This document shows positions 61,050-64,000 of a stretch of DNA of 64,000 nt, one piece after another. The stretch covers positions 1 to 64,000 of the forward strand of contig CAZRHT010000004.1 of assembly GCA_964599895.1 (NCBI GenBank), read 5' to 3'. Below the pieces are notes generated by a model. It saw only the letters and a program-made list of their open reading frames with translations, made no database searches and had not been told where the DNA came from. Position 1 is the stretch's first letter; every line of letters begins with the position of its first letter. A program made the position numbers and the translations under genes. The DNA comes from UM-FILTER-49-7 sp964599895. Lineage in GTDB: Bacteria > Acidobacteriota > Holophagae > Thermotomaculales > Thermotomaculaceae.

Positions 61050-61694
61050 ATGGCACTGATGCAAAATCTGACCAAACTTCTCATATCAAGAATTGATGAA
61101 TATCTGGATGCTATCAGCGAGGGAATGATTGTATTCCAACAGGGACTCCTGGACTATCTGGAGAACCGAATGACAGATTTTGAAGAGAGGATGGCAATGG
61201 TGGGTCAATATGAATCCCGGGCCGACAAGCTTCGCCGGGAAATTGAGAACCAGCTTTACAGCCATTCCCTGATCCCCGAAATGCGTGGAGATGTGCTGGG
61301 CCTGCTGGAGCATCTGGATAATATCATTGATGTTGCTAAGGAGACCTTGACTCAGTTTTCTATAGAAGTGCCGGACATTCCCATGGAGCTGTGTGCCGAT
61401 TTTTCCGACTTGACTGTCTCCACTGTACAGGCAGGAGAAGAGCTTGTGTCCGCGGTCCGGGCCTTTTTCCGGGAACTGAGCCGGGTGAAGGATCACGTCC
61501 ACAAGGTATATTTTTTTGAAAAAGAAACCGATCGAATTGCCAGCAATCTAAAAATGAAGATATTTCGGCGGGACATGGATTTGAGTCGCAAAATGCACCT
61601 TCGGGACGTGGCAACCAATGTGGCAAAGATTTCAGACGAAGCAGAAAACGTGGCTGACCGTCTGTCCATCTACACTATTAAACGGACTATCTGA
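61050..61694 (+). CDS. PhoU-like (DUF47) phosphate transport regulator
   Basis: A 214-residue all-helical protein of the DUF47/PhoU-like family, with repeated E-x-x-A-D-K-L-R-R-E-I type segments (about residues 50-65) and E-K-E-T-D-R-I-A-S-N (about 155-165). Such proteins are commonly encoded next to PiT transporters, as here, and are thought to modulate them. TAGGAGGG precedes the ATG. The PiT gene begins 5 nt after its stop. Confidence 0.93.
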   Translation: MALMQNLTKLLISRIDEYLDAISEGMIVFQQGLLDYLENRMTDFEERMAMVGQYESRADKLRREIENQLYSHSLIPEMRGDVLGLLEHLDNIIDVAKETLTQFSIEVPDIPMELCADFSDLTVSTVQAGEELVSAVRAFFRELSRVKDHVHKVYFFEKETDRIASNLKMKIFRRDMDLSRKMHLRDVATNVAKISDEAENVADRLSIYTIKRTI

Positions 61695-61699
61695 CAAAG

Positions 61700-63007
61700 A
61701 TGTTGTTATTCTTCCTTTCTTCGGGACTTTTTCTTGGCTGGTCCCTGGGGGCCAACGATGCGGCCAACGTGTTCGGCACCGCCGTTGGTTCCCGGATGAT
61801 CCGCTTCAAAACCGCCGCCATTATCTGTGGCGTTTTTGTAATCATAGGTGCTGTCGTCGGCGGAAATGGCACCAGTGAAACCCTTGGGAAATTAGGTGCT
61901 ATCAGCGCAATGGGCGGGGCATTCACCGTAGCCCTTTCAGCAGCCTTCTCCATATTCTTAATGGTTCGGTTAAAACTGCCTGTCTCCACATCCCAGGCCA
62001 TTGTCGGCGCCATTATCGGATGGAATTTCTTCGCGAACAACCCCACAGACACATCCATACTGATAAAAATTGTCGGAACATGGGTAATCTGCCCGATTCT
62101 TGCCGGCATCATCGCAGCCATCCTGTTTATCCTGGTTCGGTTTCTGGTCAACCGCAGTCGGCTTCATCTACTTCGACAGGACCAACTGACGCGGTACGGC
62201 CTGATTATCGTCGGAGCCTTTGGCGCATATTCACTTGGCGCTAATAATATAGCCAATGTTGTCGGGGTATTCATCCCATCTTCTCCACTCCACTCCCTTG
62301 CCTTTCCACTCATCGGAACTTTCACCGGCGAGCAGCAGCTTTTCCTGATTGGTGGGATTTCCATTGCGATTGGAGTTGCCACATATTCCAGAGGTGTTAT
62401 GGAGACAGTGGGGTCCAGCGTAGTGAAATTGTCTCCACTGGCTGCCCTCATCGTAGTCATGGCAGAAGCTACAGTTCTCTTCATTTTTGCATCTCAGGGG
62501 TTGAACACTTTTCTCATCGCCCATGGACTGCCCCCCATCCCCCTGGTCCCCATTTCCAGTTCCCAGGCTGCAATCGGAGCGCTTGTGGGTATCGGCCTTG
62601 TCCGCGGTGGGGGTAAAGGAATCCGTTATTCACTGCTGGGGAAAATCAGTCTAGGCTGGATAACTACACCGATTCTTGCCAGTATTATTACCTTCATCGC
62701 TCTGTTTTTCATGCAGAATGTATTTAATCAGACAGTCATCGCCCCGAAAAGAGAAACCATTCTGATCCGGCCACATACACCGGAGCCGGTTAAAATGAAC
62801 CGTCAGATTCAAAACAACAAAATATCCGATTTCCCTTTCCATCAGAATTTTCATCACGCTGTACAGTGCAATTACTCATTGTCCCTGGGCCAAATCGCTA
62901 CGAATTCGTTCAACCACTCCATGCACGTCAAAGGGCTTGACGAAAAAACCTTGTACCCCGACCTCGTTGGCCTGCTGAAGAATTGGTGCGTCGGAGATAC
63001 CGGATAA
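61700..63007 (+). CDS. pit: PiT-family inorganic phosphate permease
   Basis: A polytopic phosphate transporter. Two family motifs, G-A-N-D-A-A-N-V-F-G (about 18-27) and G-A-N-N-I-A-N-V-V-G (about 183-192), and T-S-Q-A-I-V-G-A support it; about ten hydrophobic segments fill residues 1-350. The reading frame continues about 70 residues past the expected end and runs antisense through the 3' end of the response-regulator gene, overlapping it by 132 nt. That tail lacks transporter features and is probably read-through caused by a lost stop or a base error. The function is clear; the C terminus is doubtful. Confidence 0.92.
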   Translation: MLLFFLSSGLFLGWSLGANDAANVFGTAVGSRMIRFKTAAIICGVFVIIGAVVGGNGTSETLGKLGAISAMGGAFTVALSAAFSIFLMVRLKLPVSTSQAIVGAIIGWNFFANNPTDTSILIKIVGTWVICPILAGIIAAILFILVRFLVNRSRLHLLRQDQLTRYGLIIVGAFGAYSLGANNIANVVGVFIPSSPLHSLAFPLIGTFTGEQQLFLIGGISIAIGVATYSRGVMETVGSSVVKLSPLAALIVVMAEATVLFIFASQGLNTFLIAHGLPPIPLVPISSSQAAIGALVGIGLVRGGGKGIRYSLLGKISLGWITTPILASIITFIALFFMQNVFNQTVIAPKRETILIRPHTPEPVKMNRQIQNNKISDFPFHQNFHHAVQCNYSLSLGQIATNSFNHSMHVKGLDEKTLYPDLVGLLKNWCVGDTG

Positions 63008-63244
63008 CAGGTACACCCGGATATTTTGAGTCGTCTGAGAAGTCTTCAGCTGACGCAACACCGACAGGCCACTCAGCATCGGCATCGCGTAGTCCATCAA
63101 AATGGCGTCAGGATGAGTGTTCAGTGCCATTTTCAACACTTCAGCACCATTATGAGCTGTTATCACTTCATAACCCGCACGTTGAAACGCTGCCGCAAGA
63201 ATATCCCGAATCAGAGCGGAGTCATCACCAATGAGAATTTTCAT
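62876..63244 (-). CDS. CheY-like single-domain response regulator
   Basis: A 122-residue receiver domain with the acidic pair D-D near the N terminus, phospho-acceptor in I-L-M-D-Y-A-M-P-M-L-S-G, Ser/Thr in L-L-S-G-I and Lys in V-K-P-F-D. No output domain. Its ATG at 63244 lacks a Shine-Dalgarno sequence and lies 6 nt after a TACAAT box. The end overlaps the PiT reading frame antisense. A scaffold gap follows upstream. Confidence 0.92.
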   Translation of the reverse strand: MKILIGDDSALIRDILAAAFQRAGYEVITAHNGAEVLKMALNTHPDAILMDYAMPMLSGLSVLRQLKTSQTTQNIRVYLLSGISDAPILQQANEVGVQGFFVKPFDVHGVVERIRSDLAQGQ

Positions 63245-63250
63245 ATCTAT

Positions 63251-63256
63251 ATTGTA
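63251..63256 (-). promoter_or_regulatory. -10 box adjoining the CheY-like gene
   Basis: Minus strand TACAAT, 6 nt before the ATG and preceded by GT as in the TGTTACAAT elements elsewhere. The -35 region would lie partly in the scaffold gap. It implies a leaderless mRNA. Confidence 0.4.
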
Positions 63257-63264
63257 ACGAATTT

Positions 63265-63364
63265 NNNNNNNNNNNNNNNNNNNNNNNNNNNNNNNNNNNN
63301 NNNNNNNNNNNNNNNNNNNNNNNNNNNNNNNNNNNNNNNNNNNNNNNNNNNNNNNNNNNNNNNN
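63265..63364. other. assembly gap of 100 N
   Basis: Exactly 100 N; true size and content unknown. It separates the CheY-like gene from the terminator of the lytic transglycosylase gene. Confidence 0.95.
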
Positions 63365-63367
63365 ATT

Positions 63368-63403
63368 CAAAAATACATCAGGCAGGCTTTTACCTGCCTG
63401 ATG
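63368..63403 (-). terminator. rho-independent terminator after the lytic transglycosylase
   Basis: The perfect 11-bp stem CATCAGGCAGG/CCTGCCTGATG (63376-63403) has a 6-nt loop. On the minus strand it is followed by TATTTTTG. It lies 35 nt beyond the stop codon of the transglycosylase gene. Confidence 0.88.
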
Positions 63404-63438
63404 TTCGCCTTGAAAGGCAATTCTCTGTCAATTTTTAC

Positions 63439-64000
63439 TTACAGCTGATCAATTGTCGCGTGGGCTTTCCGTACCAGTTTCGTGTATTTGAACACGGGAT
63501 ACCCATTATCCTGACGATATGTTCTGAATTTTGTTGGTCCCATATTGTAGGCTGCCAGAACCAGATTCATGTCTTTGAAACGGGTTGTTAGTCTCTTCAA
63601 ATACCGAATTCCAAGGGTTACATTCAGTTCAGGGTTATATAGCGCGTCATTACCCTTGAGAACAATTCCGTAGTCTCTGGCAATTGCTTTACCTGTAGCA
63701 GGCATCAATTGCATCAGTCCCACGGCTCCCACTGGAGATTCTGCTAACTTGTTGAATCCACTTTCTGTCTTCATTACAGCCATTACGAATTCCACGGAAA
63801 ATTCGCTGTTCAATGATTCCTTGGCAATAATGCGGGCCAGGTCTTCTTTCTCACGGTCTGTCAAATTTGTCTTTACACTCGCTAGGACTTGTCTAACCCG
63901 ATGCTCCCTTTTATGAAGATCCACAAAGCGTGCAAAATCGCGCTTATGTATCTGGCTATCTGTGTTCACTGGCTGCGTAGTTGGAATACCTGCAGAAAGC
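63439..64000 (-). CDS. lytic transglycosylase (SLT domain), truncated at window edge
   Basis: A soluble-lytic-transglycosylase-type domain that cleaves peptidoglycan. The catalytic Glu is in T-E-S-G-F-N-K-L, followed by G-A-V-G-L-M-Q-L-M-P-A-T and L-A-A-Y-N-M-G-P, the SLT signature motifs. A GTG at 63969 could start it, but the frame stays open to the window edge and the upstream codons read L-S-A-G-I-P, resembling the end of a signal peptide. The true start is therefore probably outside the window. Periplasmic; often linked to envelope-spanning machines such as pili. Confidence 0.88.
   Translation of the reverse strand, partial: LSAGIPTTQPVNTDSQIHKRDFARFVDLHKREHRVRQVLASVKTNLTDREKEDLARIIAKESLNSEFSVEFVMAVMKTESGFNKLAESPVGAVGLMQLMPATGKAIARDYGIVLKGNDALYNPELNVTLGIRYLKRLTTRFKDMNLVLAAYNMGPTKFRTYRQDNGYPVFKYTKLVRKAHATIDQL

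Noticed and set aside
1..64000. CRISPR arrays, insertion sequences, prophage, tRNA or rRNA genes
   Set aside because: None found: no regular repeat-spacer array, no transposase or integrase, and no cloverleaf or rRNA sequence recognised on either strand.

Overview
This is a chromosomal segment of a diderm bacterium, probably a draft or metagenome-derived scaffold because it carries two runs of exactly 100 N (8792-8891 and 63265-63364). The outer-membrane and motility genes (bamD, a LolA-like carrier, type IV pilus pilB/T/C/S/R, an MglA-type GTPase) show two membranes and surface motility. A complete bacillithiol pathway (bshA, bshB, bshC) shows the low-molecular-weight thiol. That mix, with class 1B PyrD/PyrK, glutaryl-CoA dehydrogenase, PPDK and many PilZ/REC/HD-GYP proteins, fits Acidobacteriota or a related candidate phylum best. 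This is an inference: no rRNA or other decisive marker is present.

Layout. 0.1-8.1 kb (+): metallo-hydrolase, methyltransferase, bshC-bshB-bshA and a heterodimeric ABC exporter, tightly packed. 8.3-8.8 kb (+): PilZ protein, then a gap. 8.9-22.4 kb (-): a long acyl-CoA dehydrogenase, and the run pilB-pilT-pilC-pilS-pilR-(ExeA-like ATPase with zinc ribbons)-ppdK. 22.6-26.1 kb (-): PASTA protein, rpe, bamD, glutaryl-CoA dehydrogenase. 26.2-29.0 kb: small lipoprotein (+), then miaA-hfq-crp-pilZ (-). 29.4-30.5 kb (+): rpsT and a YgjV-like protein. 30.5-35.3 kb (-): tsaC, a GAF/PAS protein with a degenerate kinase core, pyrK, pyrD, pyrF and a membrane protein. 35.6-35.8 kb (+): a predicted sigma-54-driven small RNA. 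35.9-45.1 kb (+): mfd, tailed MglA-like GTPase, LolA-like protein, secreted protein, uvrD/pcrA, a second metallo-hydrolase, a third PilZ protein. 45.1-55.4 kb (-): response regulator, hybrid kinase, tsaE, nnr, membrane kinase, FabK/NMO-family enzyme, SPL-like radical SAM protein, ParB-like protein, smpB, HD-GYP. 55.9-64 kb: dxs (+), HD protein and tryptophanase (-), CYTH protein, PhoU-like protein and PiT permease (+), a CheY-like regulator and an edge-truncated lytic transglycosylase (-).

The main discovery candidate is the gene-free interval between tsaC and mfd. It holds a sigma-54 -24/-12 element (35623-35638), a transcript body with two successive 9-bp hairpins that each have a 28-nt C-rich loop carrying the same anti-Shine-Dalgarno-like motif, and a strong rho-independent terminator. 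Upstream lie five GTGTC/GACAC pentamers resembling PilR sites. Since pilS/pilR and hfq are in the same window, a PilR-controlled, Hfq-assisted sRNA acting on ribosome binding sites is a testable proposal.

Other points worth following are a BshC without its usual N-terminal region, four genes whose -10 box sits 5-9 nt from the start codon (probable leaderless mRNAs), a recurrent extended -10 element TGTTACAAT, the fused ATPase/zinc-ribbon/PH-like protein in the pilus operon, a ParB-like/radical-SAM gene pair, and degenerate hexamer repeats between genes.
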